A DNA stretch of 64,000 nt. Source: Sphingomonas sp. Leaf21. GTDB lineage: Bacteria > Pseudomonadota > Alphaproteobacteria > Sphingomonadales > Sphingomonadaceae. The DNA lies in assembly GCF_916858675.1 (NCBI RefSeq), contig NZ_CAKASM010000010.1, positions 45,760 to 109,759 of the forward strand. Reading direction: 5' to 3'. Position 1 is the first letter of the stretch. Each line of letters opens with the position of its first letter. Made by a program: the position numbers and the translations under genes. Under the pieces are notes generated by a model, which was not told where the DNA came from, did not search any database, and worked only from the letters and a program-made list of their open reading frames with translations. Shown here one piece after another: positions 26,729 to 40,919 of this stretch.

Positions 26729-27753
26729 CGAGGGGTATGGCGGCCGACCTATATGGTGACGTGCCGCCACTGAAGCGTGACACATGGCGCGAATTCGTGC
26801 CGGGCCTTGTCGTCGTTACGCTCGGGACGCTCGCTGCCGGCTTCATCGCCGATCATTATGGCGCTCCCCTGACCCTGATGGCGCTGCTTCTGGGGCTTTC
26901 GCTGAATTTCCTCTCCAGCGACGGGCGACTGGCGTCAGGGCTCGCGCTTGCATCACGCTCGCTTCTACGGTGGGGAATCGTCCTGGTCGGGGCGAGAGTG
27001 ACGGCGACGCAGATTATTGGGCTTGGCCCTGTCGCGCTTCTCTGCGTTGTGGCCATCGTGGCGGTGACGATCGGTGTTGGGGTCGTTGCCGCACGCAAGT
27101 TCGGCTTCGATACCGGTTTCGGGATCCTGGCGGGCGGATCGGTCGCGATCTGCGGCGCCTCGGCTGCCATGGCGCTTGCGACAACGCTCGGCAGTCGGCG
27201 GATCAACGAAGCACAGCTCACCCTGGTTCTGGTCGGCATATCGGCGATGAGTGCCGCGGCGATGGTGCTCTACCCTGTCGCTGCCCATGCGCTGTCGATG
27301 TCAAATCTCAGCGCAGGCTTCATGCTCGGCGCGTCCATCCACGACGTCGCGCAGGCGCTTGGTGCCGGGTACGCCTATTCGGATGCTGCAGGCCAGATTG
27401 CTGCGATCGTAAAGCTCACCCGCGTTGCCCTGCTTGCGCCGGTTCTCGCGATCGTCGCCTTCTTTCTGCCCGGCAATGGCAGCAAAGCAAAGGGAACCAC
27501 CCTGCCCTGGTTCGTCGTCGGCTTCTTCGTTCTTGCAGGCATCAACTCGTTCGGATTGATCCCGCCCGTTGCCGCAGCAGGGTCCGCCAAGATCGCTACC
27601 GCGTTCCTTGCTGCGGCCGTCACGGCGACCGCGATCAAATCACCGTTACCAAAGTTGCTCGAGGCGGGGCCGCGCCCCCTGATGGTGATCGCCGCGTCCA
27701 CACTTGCTGCGTTCGGATTGTCACTGCTCGCCGCGCTGTTCGCTGTGCACTAG
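26725..27753 (+). CDS. YeiH/UPF0324 family putative anion exporter
   Basis: 342-residue inner-membrane protein with about 10 hydrophobic helices. Diagnostic phrases: LTLMALLLGLSLNFL, LLRWGIVLVGARVTATQI, GFGILAGGSVAICGASAAMA, LGASIHDVAQALGAGYAYS and LPWFVVGFFVLAGINSFGLI. The family is annotated as putative sulfate/sulfonate exporters; substrate is unproven. ATG 26725 overlaps the DUF6356 stop; an internal ATG at 26737 is possible. The gene converges on hutC with back-to-back stop codons. Why it lies in a hut cluster is unclear. Confidence 0.88.
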   Translation: MTRGMAADLYGDVPPLKRDTWREFVPGLVVVTLGTLAAGFIADHYGAPLTLMALLLGLSLNFLSSDGRLASGLALASRSLLRWGIVLVGARVTATQIIGLGPVALLCVVAIVAVTIGVGVVAARKFGFDTGFGILAGGSVAICGASAAMALATTLGSRRINEAQLTLVLVGISAMSAAAMVLYPVAAHALSMSNLSAGFMLGASIHDVAQALGAGYAYSDAAGQIAAIVKLTRVALLAPVLAIVAFFLPGNGSKAKGTTLPWFVVGFFVLAGINSFGLIPPVAAAGSAKIATAFLAAAVTATAIKSPLPKLLEAGPRPLMVIAASTLAAFGLSLLAALFAVH

Positions 27754-28533
27754 TTACCAGGAGGGATGGAATTGTCCCTTCAGGCTGTGGTCGGCGCCGG
27801 GGTACCAGAAGCGACCCAGCGTAACCGGAACCACGCCATTCCATGTTCGCCGTTCGACCACCAGACAGGCATTGCCCTCGTCAAGCGCGAGGTGCTCCGC
27901 GACCATCGGTGTTGCCGCGCGCGCGGAGATCGCATGGCGTGCTTCCGTCCAGGGAACGTTGGCAAGCAGCCACTGGCCTGGACTAACGTCTTCAAGCGGC
28001 TGGCAGGTGATCTTGGGTGCGGCGTCGACATTGATGAGGCGCTCTTCAAGCTGGAACGGCCTGCCGTCAGACAGGTGCAGGCACAGCATACGGATCATCG
28101 GCGTGTCCGCATCCACAGCAAGCTCCGTCCGCAACGGAGATATGGCCGGGACCATGGCGCACCCGAGCAGACGATAGCTGTAATGTCCCCCGGTCTGGCG
28201 AACCGTGTCAGCCGCGTCCCAAATCTCGAAGACGGGGCGCTCGCGTGCCCGGGCGGTCACGACCGTGCCGATCTTCGGGCGGCGTTCAACGAGCCCTTCG
28301 CCAGCGAGACTTTGCACTGCCTTGTGCACTGTCATCCGCGACGTTGAATAATAGCTCGCCAGGAAAATCTCTGTCGGCACGCGTGTCCCGGCGGGCCATT
28401 CGCCAGTCAGGATTGCCATCGCCATGGAACGACGAATCTGGAGCCAAAGTGGACCCTCGCCGTCAAGCGAAGGGATCTGCGCGGCGGGCAGCACGTGATC
28501 GACCAGCTCTCGCTCTTGCGTGTCCGTAAGCAT
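27754..28533 (-). CDS. hutC: HutC, GntR-family histidine utilisation repressor
   Basis: 259 residues: N-terminal GntR winged helix (WLQIRRSMAMAILTGEWPAG, EIFLASYYSTSRMTVHKAVQ, SLAGEGLVERRPKIGTVV) and C-terminal UTRA/chorismate-lyase-like ligand domain (FQLEERLINVDAAPKI and ARAATPMVAEHLALDEGNAC). In the family urocanate is the inducer. ATG 28533 is chosen because AGGAG stands five bases upstream; earlier TTG/ATG codons to 28590 lack a good site. Flanked upstream by an IS3 element that begins 105 bp away, so its original promoter may be altered. Confidence 0.92.
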   Translation of the reverse strand: MLTDTQERELVDHVLPAAQIPSLDGEGPLWLQIRRSMAMAILTGEWPAGTRVPTEIFLASYYSTSRMTVHKAVQSLAGEGLVERRPKIGTVVTARARERPVFEIWDAADTVRQTGGHYSYRLLGCAMVPAISPLRTELAVDADTPMIRMLCLHLSDGRPFQLEERLINVDAAPKITCQPLEDVSPGQWLLANVPWTEARHAISARAATPMVAEHLALDEGNACLVVERRTWNGVVPVTLGRFWYPGADHSLKGQFHPSW

Positions 28534-28686
28534 CCAGGCTCCTACTTTCATTCCATCCTGCGATGTGGACGTTGCCGTATGCTGCATCAATCCACGCCCT
28601 TCGGCAAACCCGCGCCCATTTATTTCATAAGGATCACGTGAGGGTCCCCCGGTTTCTCATCCAATCTGGAGGTGAGTTTCCGGCGT

Positions 28687-29490
28687 TCATTCGGCCGCTT
28701 TGATGGCCGCGGCAGCAGCATATTCGACCGGCGTCATCCAGCCAAGGGATGTGTGAGGGCGGCTCTCGTTATAGTCCCGTCGCCAGGCCTCGATCTTGGC
28801 GCGGGCGTCGGCGATGGACAGGAACCAGTGTGCGTTCAGGCACTCGTCGCGAAGGCGACCGTTGAACGATTCTACGAACGCATTGTCGGTTGGTTTGCCC
28901 GGTCGGCTGAAATCCAGCGTCACGCCGTTCTCGTACGCCCAGCGGTCGACTGCCTTCGAGATGAACTCCGGTCCATTGTCCACACGAATGGTCTTGGGCG
29001 CGCCGCGGATCGACGAGATCCGTGCCATCGCCTCGACTACCTGTTCGCCCTTGATGCCCTGGTCGACGTCAATTGCCAGCGCTTCGCGCGTGAAGGCGTC
29101 GACCACGGTCAGCGCTCGTAACCGCCGGCCGTCGAACAGAGAGTCCGAGACGAAATCCATCGACCACATCTCGTTCGCCGCCAACGCCGCAGGTTGCCGC
29201 TAGCGGTTGGCAGCGCTGGCTTTGCGCCGGGGCTTCTTGAGCCGAAGGCTCAGTCCATCATTTCGATATAGCCGATAGACGCGCTTGTGGTTCACAGCCC
29301 ATCCTTCCCTGCGCAGCAGGATGTAGATCCGGAAATAGCCATAGCGCGTCCGCGTCGCCGCCAGATCACGGATGCGCATCACCAGCGGCGTCTGATCCGG
29401 CTTGTGCGAGATTTAGCGCACCGAAGACCGCTCGACGCCCAGCGCCGAGCAACTGCGCCGTTCGCTTACGGCGTGGGACGCCTGGACGTG
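28687..29490 (-). pseudogene. IS3 orfB transposase, broken
   Basis: The minus strand carries the HTH_21/INS start region (TRTRYGYFRIYILLRREGWA, NHKRVYRLYRNDGLSLRLKK) stopped at 29200, then, in a shifted frame, the integrase core [33 protein letters not shown], and [17 protein letters not shown] to the stop at 28687. The D-D-E residues are present (MDF, VDNGPEF, FVESFNG). A stop and a frame change near 29195 separate the two parts. Confidence 0.82.
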
Positions 29491-29499
29491 TGCGACGAG

Positions 29500-29790
29500 C
29501 TCGCGTCGTCGTCCAGGCGTCAGAGCTTTTTTGAAAGGACGTCCTGCAGGATGTGCTTGTCTAGGCTCAGGTCGGCGACCAACTGTTTCAGCTGCCGGGT
29601 CTCATCCTCGAGCTGCTTCAGGCGCGTCAGCTCGCCGACGCCGAGACCGCCGTACACCTTCTTCCAGCGGTAGAACGTTTGCTCCGAGATCCCCATTCGC
29701 CGGATCACCTCGCCACCGGCGTACCGGTTTCCCCCTGCTTCAGCGCGAAGCCAATCTGCTCGTCCGTGTACCTACATTCTTCATTTCCAC
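29500..29790 (-). pseudogene. IS3 orfA, broken
   Basis: The minus strand encodes MIRRMGISEQTFYRWKKVYG and LKQLEDETRQLKQLVADLSL (leucine-zipper region) ending KHILQDVLSKKL, the C-terminal two thirds of an IS3 orfA. The N-terminus (expected MKK-RYTDEQI-FALKQ) is out of frame just upstream. Confidence 0.78.
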
Positions 29791-29910
29791 CTCCTTGCCC
29801 GAAGGCTTCACAAGGCCGGAAAACTCTCGCTCAAAATGGACCAAAAAAACAGGCGGGACATCACTATTCCTGACCTAACTAGCTATTGGTGAGAACATAT
29901 TAACTGCTAG

Positions 29911-29943
29911 TACTGGCCAAATTCTCATTAAATCTGGCCAGTA
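29911..29943. terminator. inverted repeat after the TonB-dependent receptor
   Basis: Nine-bp perfect arms TACTGGCCA and TGGCCAGTA around a 15-nt AT-rich loop, starting 8 bp beyond the stop of the receptor gene at 29951. No T-tract follows, so termination is plausible but not certain. Confidence 0.4.
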
Positions 29944-29950
29944 AAGAGGA

Positions 29951-32242
29951 TCAGAAATTATAAGAAGCGCGGATACCGCCATACCGCCGAAAATCGCGAG
30001 GTAGATAGCTTTGCGTTGCCAATGCATTTCCCTGGTTGCCAAATGAATTTGCCAAGTTCGAAAAATACTGCTTGTTTGTCAGATTGTTTACAAACCCTAC
30101 AATTTCCCAGCGACGGTCAGCCTGCCGAATGCCAGCCGAAAGGTTCACGATAGTGTAGCCCGGCTGCTCGGTTTGCGGATCTTGTGAGATCGAGTAGTTG
30201 ATCCGGCTCTGGTACGTCGCTGCTGCTTGCAGCAGCCCATTCAGATTGTCAGTCAGGCGAGGGGTAAAGTCGCCGCTGACGGCAACTTTCCATTCCGGCG
30301 CCTGTGCTGGACGGAAGCCAGCGAGGTTCTGACGGCCTGGCGAGCCAACGCATCCCTGCGCGGCCGACTGACCTGGGTAGCATTGCGCCTCGGGGAAGGA
30401 AGTGATCTCCGCGTCGTTGTAGGTCGCGCCCCCGGTTATATTAAGCGTCTGCGACAGGCGGACGCTACTTTCGACTTCAACACCACGCGTCCGGAGCTTG
30501 CCGACGTTTGCCAAGCGAAAGTTGATTGTGCCATCAGGCAGCGTTTCAATGCCCTGAGCTTGAAAATTATCAAATTTAGTATCGAACAACGTGACATTCA
30601 AAGTCAATCGTCGATTGAAAAACTGACTTTTTACACCGAACTGCAAATCTTTTGACGTCTCAGGCTGAACTGGTCCGGTACGTTGACGGAGCAGATTGAA
30701 CCCAGTCCCAATATCATATGCCTGACCTTTGAAGCCTGTCGCATACGTGAGAAACGTCATAACGTCAGGCGCAACCTGCTGCTGGATACCCGCCTTATAA
30801 GTCTCGAACGTTTTGCTATCGGCCCCCGAGAAGAACGCACCGCCGTTAGCGATGTCGCGGAATGTATAGTCGATTTCACCACGTCCAGCACGGACGCCAC
30901 CGATCAGCGTTGTCCCCTTCAACAAATCGAACTCGAGCTGACCGAACGAGGCGTACTGCTTGGTACCGTTTGACGCGAACCAGCGCGCCTGCGAGAAAAA
31001 CGGACCGCGAGTAAAGTCGCGCGTTAGCTCAAGGTTTGAGTAAAATAAGCCGAGTGTATACCGAAACCGGTCCGCGCCAGGAGAAACGAGACGAAATTCC
31101 TGTGAGAATGCCTTCGTCCGAAATGTGCCGAACTGGCGATTGTCCAACGAAGCGATCGCTGACTCGTCCTGGTCCAGGATATCGAACTGCTTGAACTTGT
31201 CGTACGCCGTGATCGACATCAGTGTTGCCGGCCCAAGATCAAGCGAAGCACGGAGCGACGTCGCAAAATCCTGATAATCAGTGCCGGAATTGATATTGTT
31301 GACAACCTCCCGGTTTGCATCGGTGAACGTCACACCAGGAGCGAAAATGGCTGGCGTGTTCGCGGGGACTCCGCGCAGCCGAGCGCTCGGCGATACGCGG
31401 ATGAAGGGGCGCCCAATCGTGGTCTGCCCGTCGATATAGCCGACTTGCGCGGTGAGGTTCAGCGTGGAGGTCGGATCCCAGACGAGTTTCCCCTTCAAGG
31501 ACAGAGTCTCATAGCCACTGACCTTGTCACCGTTAAACAGGTTGCGAACGTTGCCACGGAATTTGTCGAAATTGCCGCTTGCCCGGAACCCTAACGTATC
31601 GGTGATTGGCCCCGCCCCAGCGATATTCCAACCGTATTCGTCATCGCTGGTGGCCAGCGTGGCGACCCGGCCGGTCAACGTCTTAGTCGGGCCTTGTGTC
31701 ACGATGTTGATGAGCCCTGCCGAGGCCGAACGCCCGTAGAGCGTGCTTTGAGGCCCTCGCAGAATCTCGACCCGCTCGATGTCTGACAGATCTGCAAATG
31801 CACGTGCTAGGAACTGCACGGGCACGTCATCGATCTGCACGGCAACGCTTGGCTCAACGCTCGGCGAGAACGCGAACGTGCCGATGCCGCGGATCGATAT
31901 GGAGTTGTTCACCGGCTGTTCGGAGGGTTTAATCACCAGCGACGGACTTGCCTTAGTCAAGTCAGCAAATTGACGAACGCCCTGTGCCTGGAGGGTGTCC
32001 CCCGTAAGCACCTGAACCGCTAGTGGCACGTCCTGTACCCGCTGCTCGCGCTTCTGTGCGGTGACAACGATGTCGTTGCTGGTTTCGTCCTGTGCCGTGC
32101 CCTGCTCGGCCATCTGCGGCCCAGTGCCTCGGCCATCCGTGGGCTGCGTAGGCGCAGCCTGAGCCAGCACTTGACCGCTTGTTAAAAGCGCGCAGCTGAG
32201 CAGCAGCGAACGCGACAAAATCGTGGAATCAAGCAGTTTCAT
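29951..32242 (-). CDS. TonB-dependent receptor of the uronate locus
   Basis: 763-residue outer-membrane receptor: signal peptide (MKLLDSTILSRSLLLSCALL...), TonB box NDIVVTAQKREQRVQDVPLA, plug with SISIRGIGTFAFSPSVEPSV, VAVQIDDVPVQFLARAFADL and VEILRGPQSTLYGRSASAGL, and a barrel ending YGGIRASYNF. Sphingomonad receptors of this class often import plant-derived oligosaccharides or aromatics. ATG 32242 is preferred over a frame 18 codons longer because AAGGGGATG precedes it. It is downstream of kduI with its own 155-bp leader holding a motif shared with the transporter promoter, so it likely imports oligo-uronides. Confidence 0.92.
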   Translation of the reverse strand: MKLLDSTILSRSLLLSCALLTSGQVLAQAAPTQPTDGRGTGPQMAEQGTAQDETSNDIVVTAQKREQRVQDVPLAVQVLTGDTLQAQGVRQFADLTKASPSLVIKPSEQPVNNSISIRGIGTFAFSPSVEPSVAVQIDDVPVQFLARAFADLSDIERVEILRGPQSTLYGRSASAGLINIVTQGPTKTLTGRVATLATSDDEYGWNIAGAGPITDTLGFRASGNFDKFRGNVRNLFNGDKVSGYETLSLKGKLVWDPTSTLNLTAQVGYIDGQTTIGRPFIRVSPSARLRGVPANTPAIFAPGVTFTDANREVVNNINSGTDYQDFATSLRASLDLGPATLMSITAYDKFKQFDILDQDESAIASLDNRQFGTFRTKAFSQEFRLVSPGADRFRYTLGLFYSNLELTRDFTRGPFFSQARWFASNGTKQYASFGQLEFDLLKGTTLIGGVRAGRGEIDYTFRDIANGGAFFSGADSKTFETYKAGIQQQVAPDVMTFLTYATGFKGQAYDIGTGFNLLRQRTGPVQPETSKDLQFGVKSQFFNRRLTLNVTLFDTKFDNFQAQGIETLPDGTINFRLANVGKLRTRGVEVESSVRLSQTLNITGGATYNDAEITSFPEAQCYPGQSAAQGCVGSPGRQNLAGFRPAQAPEWKVAVSGDFTPRLTDNLNGLLQAAATYQSRINYSISQDPQTEQPGYTIVNLSAGIRQADRRWEIVGFVNNLTNKQYFSNLANSFGNQGNALATQSYLPRDFRRYGGIRASYNF

Positions 32243-32317
32243 GACATCCCCTTCAATTAACGCCGGTTCTACTCCGACTTGCATGCGCCGTAGCACCTAG
32301 ACCTACCGCACGCAATA

Positions 32318-32329
32318 GTTATAGTACAA
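32318..32329. promoter_or_regulatory. putative operator of the uronate regulator (receptor promoter)
   Basis: GTTATAGTACAA, 76 bp before the receptor start. The exact reverse complement, TTGTACTATAAC, lies at 35839-35850 before the MFS gene, and a related TTGTATTATATG at 36639-36650. Exact repetition of a 12-mer upstream of co-functional genes next to a FadR-type regulator gene suggests its binding site. Confidence 0.55.
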
Positions 32330-32397
32330 ATAATAGATGTTTGACCTGCAATGAACCTGGATTACCGCTCATTCGGCATATTTAGATTACAAGTCTG

Positions 32398-33231
32398 TCA
32401 GCGGAGCTGGCAGATATCCAGCACGTCCATGTCACCATAATCGAGGTTTTCACCAGCCATTGCCCAGATGAAGCCGTAGGCGCTCGTCCCAGCGCCCATA
32501 TGAACAGACCACGGCGGCGAAATTACCGCCTGTTCGTTTTCCATTATGATGTGACGGAGATCGTCCGGACGCCCCATGTAGTGGAAAACGCGGTCTTGAT
32601 CCGCGAGATCAAAATACAGGTAAATTTCTGAACGACGTTCGTGGACGTGCGGCGGCATCGTGTTCCATACGCTTCCAGGCTTCAACAGCGTCATGCCCAT
32701 GCATAGCGAGGCACTTGCGCAGGTATGCGGCAGGATCAATTGGTAGATCGATCGGGCGTTCGACGTTTCCAAGCTGCCGCGCTCCATAGGCTCGACTTCA
32801 CCGAGCGTTAGTTTGCGCAACGGGAATGCGCGATGCGCGGGCACGCTAAGCAGATAGAATCGAGCGCCTTCCCCGACGAAGCTGACGTCGACGGACCCCA
32901 TTGGAACATAGAGCGCGTCCAGGCGGTCGAGCGTGATCGTCCTACCATCGATAATGACACGTCCCGGAGCGCCGATGTTGACGACACCAAGCTCCCGCCT
33001 TTCGAGTAGCGAATGGCCGGCGGCGCTGACCGGCTCGGTCTGGCGAGGCAGAATAAGCGGCGTTGCTCCAGGCACTGCGCTACCAATTATAAACCGCTCA
33101 CCATGCGAATAAGTCAGCACGATTTCGCCACTGCGAAACAGTCCGTCGACCAGATATCGATCGCGCAAATCCGAAGTGGAAGCATCCACCATCATATCAG
33201 GATGCGTCGCGTAATAAGTTTTCTCGTACAC
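32398..33231 (-). CDS. kduI: 5-dehydro-4-deoxy-D-glucuronate isomerase
   Basis: KduI converts 5-keto-4-deoxyuronate, formed from unsaturated uronides, to 3-deoxy-D-glycero-2,5-hexodiulosonate. 277 residues, normal for the family; opening YYATHPDMM, central GALDTSN-type phrase [14 protein letters not shown], and cupin metal site [19 protein letters not shown], then [20 protein letters not shown] near the C-terminus. The start is GTG 33231 with AGGA eight bases upstream. It lies 54 bp downstream of the GH105 gene that makes its substrate and pairs with kduD and kdgK encoded on the other strand. Confidence 0.96.
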   Translation of the reverse strand: MYEKTYYATHPDMMVDASTSDLRDRYLVDGLFRSGEIVLTYSHGERFIIGSAVPGATPLILPRQTEPVSAAGHSLLERRELGVVNIGAPGRVIIDGRTITLDRLDALYVPMGSVDVSFVGEGARFYLLSVPAHRAFPLRKLTLGEVEPMERGSLETSNARSIYQLILPHTCASASLCMGMTLLKPGSVWNTMPPHVHERRSEIYLYFDLADQDRVFHYMGRPDDLRHIIMENEQAVISPPWSVHMGAGTSAYGFIWAMAGENLDYGDMDVLDICQLR

Positions 33232-33285
33232 TAACGAATTCCTATCACTTTGAATGTTGTCTTTGACGAGTGCCGTCTGGGCCCC

Positions 33286-34440
33286 TCATCGATCTTGATC
33301 GAGCGCGGCTACTTCGGTCGCGGCAAGCAGGAACGCCCCTACACCGTAATATTGCGTGTCGGTTGCCTCGACCTTTTCAGGCCGATCGCTGACTTGCTGA
33401 ACCCATCCGAGCCGCCCATCCGGCTGGATCGCGCGTTCGAGTGCCGCCCAGCCGCGATTTACCACTGGTCGGTAGGTTCGCGCATCCAGTAGTCCGGCCT
33501 TGATGCCCCACGCCATGCCATAGGTGAAGAATCCCGTGCCACTTGATTCAGGCGGGGATCCTTCGGGGGCAAGAAGCGACGGCGCCCAATAGCCGTCTGC
33601 CTTCTGCAACGCCTTCAGCCGCGCCGCCATTTCGACGAACAGCGCCTCCATCCTCCGACGGTCAGCACTTTCCCTCGGCAATAGTGGAATTAACCGCGGC
33701 ATGCTGGCGAAGACCCAACCGTTGCCCCGAGACCAGAATTGTTTGCGCGCCCGCTCGTCGCGGCGTTCGAAGAAGCGACTGTCACGATAGAACAAATGCT
33801 CTGAGGGATCGAACAGGAAGTCGACCGTCGCCCAATATTCCCGCATCGCGTAGTCGCGATAACGTGAGTCGTTGGTCTGCGCAGACAGTTCCAGCATCGC
33901 GGGGGGCGTCATGAACAGCGCATCGCACCAGCACCAGCGCTTCAAGCACTCGGTATCATCATAGCCGCTAGGCGGCTGGTAGAACGGCAGCCCGACCCGC
34001 GGGGGGTTGGCGAGAATAAAGTCGAAGGCCTTGCGCGTCGGTGCCAGTGCTGCTGGCCCCGCACCGTTGCGCGCCCCCCAAAGATAGGCTTGGGTGATAA
34101 CCAAATCATCGGCATGATAGGGCCGCGACGCGGGCAGCCACTGATTGCGCTTCCCCATTTCGAGCACTGCCTGCCGGATCGCAGGTGGCCCACCGGCGTC
34201 GGCAAGTGCCGTCATACCAATCCAAAATACCGCTTGTTCCCAGGCACGGGGGTTTTTTGTTTCCGTGGTGACTCGCGATATGTGCGCGGCGTCGAGCCGG
34301 GCTAATTGCCACGTCGCAAGCTGCACCGCCAAGGCTATCGGCTGACCGCGTACCGGGGCGGATCGCACGCTAGAAGGTTGTGCAATTGATTGCGTGGCCA
34401 CGCCAAGCAAAGCAATGACGGCAATGGATCGCATGATCAT
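33286..34440 (-). CDS. GH105/GH88 unsaturated uronyl hydrolase
   Basis: Secreted 384-residue enzyme with signal peptide (MIMRSIAVIALLGVATQSIA). It removes the 4,5-unsaturated uronic acid left at the non-reducing end by polysaccharide lyases. Alpha/alpha-barrel marks of the YteR/GH105 group: WCWCDALFMTPPAMLEL with the catalytic Asp, RDSRFFERRDERARKQFWSR, GNGWVFASMPRLI, and SSGTGFFTYGMAWGIKAGLL. The start overlaps the MFS stop by ATGA. Product feeds KduI, KduD and KdgK, all in this window. Confidence 0.93.
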   Translation of the reverse strand: MIMRSIAVIALLGVATQSIAQPSSVRSAPVRGQPIALAVQLATWQLARLDAAHISRVTTETKNPRAWEQAVFWIGMTALADAGGPPAIRQAVLEMGKRNQWLPASRPYHADDLVITQAYLWGARNGAGPAALAPTRKAFDFILANPPRVGLPFYQPPSGYDDTECLKRWCWCDALFMTPPAMLELSAQTNDSRYRDYAMREYWATVDFLFDPSEHLFYRDSRFFERRDERARKQFWSRGNGWVFASMPRLIPLLPRESADRRRMEALFVEMAARLKALQKADGYWAPSLLAPEGSPPESSGTGFFTYGMAWGIKAGLLDARTYRPVVNRGWAALERAIQPDGRLGWVQQVSDRPEKVEATDTQYYGVGAFLLAATEVAALDQDR

Positions 34441-35792
34441 GCGAGTGTCTCCGATGTCGGAATGGAATCGAGACCTGCACGCGTGGCAGCAAGCCTTGGG
34501 CTGAGAACGTGAAGCGCGAGCAGGGCAACGAAATAAGCACCGCCCGCGACCGCAAAAATCGATGCATAGCTACCCGAAAGGTCCAGGACGTAACCGACGA
34601 ACTTTGCGATGACCATGCCGCCTATCGCCCCCGCTGTCCCGCCAATGCCAACGACAGATCCCACCGCGGCACGGGGGAACAGATCGGATGGTAGCGTCAA
34701 CAGATTGGCCGAGAATGCCTGATGCCCCGCTGTCGCCAGCCCGATCAGCAGCACAGCGACCCAAAGAGAGTCGATGTATTGCACAGTGACAATCGGTAGC
34801 ACGGCAAAAGCACATGCGAGCATTGTGAGTTTGCGGGCGGCATTCACGCTGCGACCCGCCTTGATCATTCGTGACGAAGCCCAACCACCAACCACGCTGC
34901 CAAGATCCGACAGCACGTAAATCACGACCAGCGGTGGGCCAAAGCTCTTGAGATCTAGACCATAACGCTTGCCGAGAAAATCAGGCAGCCAGAAAAGGAA
35001 CATCCACCAGATAGGGTCGGTCAAAAATTTGGGGATGGCGTAGGCCCAGGTTTCCCGGACCGAAAACAACCGCCGCCACGGCAAAGGACGCGCCGGCATC
35101 ACCGGGTCGCTACGGATCAGTGCGAGTTCCTGTGAACCAAGCCGCTTATGTTCTTCCGGCCGGCGGTAGATAGCCAACCACGCGACGAGCCAGACGACAC
35201 TGAACGCCCCCGTTGCGAGGAACGCAGCACGCCATCCGTAGCGTAGCGCTATTACGGGGACGATCAGCGGCGTCACGATTGCGCCGACGTTAGCGCCCGC
35301 GTTGAAAATGCCGACCGCGAGCGCGCGCTCACGTTGCGGGAACCAGTCGGTCACGGCCTTCAGCCCTGCAGGAAAATTGCCTGCTTCACCAATACCGAGT
35401 GCGAACCGTACAAGACCGAATTGACCGACAGTGGCGACCAGTCCGTGCGCCATGTGAGCGAGTGTCCACAGCGTGAAGGTGATGGCGTAGCCAAAGCGGG
35501 CACCGGCCAGGTCGATGAACCGACCCATGCCAAGGTAGCCGATCGCATAGGCCGCCTGGAACCAGAAAACAATGTCGGCATACTGGCTTTCGCGCCAACC
35601 GAGGTCCCTTTGAAGCAGCGGCTTGAGTACCCCGATCATCTGCCGATCAATGTAGTTGATCGCGGTCGCGGCGAACAAAAGACCGCAGATTACCCAGCGA
35701 TACGAACCGGCACGGTGCACGGCCTGGGCAATCACATCTGGGGGCGGCGCATGCGCGGCATCGCCGTCATTCGTCCTGATGCGCTGATCCAC
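34437..35792 (-). CDS. MFS transporter, ExuT-like (hexuronate/anion:cation symporter)
   Basis: 451-residue 12-helix MFS protein of the anion:cation symporter group. Family marks: NYIDRQMIGVLKPLLQRDLG, GMGRFIDLAGARFGY, GIGEAGNFPAGLKAVTDWFP and NAGANVGAIVTPL. ExuT-type members carry galacturonate or glucuronate. Start GTG 35792 has AAGGAGG six bases upstream. It heads the MFS-GH105-kduI operon, downstream of the FadR-type regulator gene, with a candidate operator 47-58 bp before the start. Probably imports (unsaturated) uronates or short oligouronides. Confidence 0.92.
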   Translation of the reverse strand: MDQRIRTNDGDAAHAPPPDVIAQAVHRAGSYRWVICGLLFAATAINYIDRQMIGVLKPLLQRDLGWRESQYADIVFWFQAAYAIGYLGMGRFIDLAGARFGYAITFTLWTLAHMAHGLVATVGQFGLVRFALGIGEAGNFPAGLKAVTDWFPQRERALAVGIFNAGANVGAIVTPLIVPVIALRYGWRAAFLATGAFSVVWLVAWLAIYRRPEEHKRLGSQELALIRSDPVMPARPLPWRRLFSVRETWAYAIPKFLTDPIWWMFLFWLPDFLGKRYGLDLKSFGPPLVVIYVLSDLGSVVGGWASSRMIKAGRSVNAARKLTMLACAFAVLPIVTVQYIDSLWVAVLLIGLATAGHQAFSANLLTLPSDLFPRAAVGSVVGIGGTAGAIGGMVIAKFVGYVLDLSGSYASIFAVAGGAYFVALLALHVLSPRLAATRAGLDSIPTSETLA

Positions 35793-35843
35793 CCCGAACC
35801 TCCTTTTGGTCGCGAGAGCTGATGCCGCGCTGACGATGTTGTA

Positions 35844-40915
<5,072 letters not shown>

Positions 40916-40919
<4 letters not shown>

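Larger units (their letters stand above)
28639..29863. mobile_element. IS3-family (IS407-like group) element, copy 1, decayed
   Basis: About 1.2 kb bounded by TGAGGGTCCCCCGGTTTCTC at the left and, on the opposite strand at the right, TGATGTCCCGCCTGTTT. It encodes an orfB transposase with intact DDE core and an orfA piece on the minus strand, but both frames are broken. A near-identical left end begins at 44812 and a partial end lies near 7110. No direct repeat is evident at the flanks, so this copy is old or rearranged. It sits between hutC and the uronate locus. Confidence 0.8.
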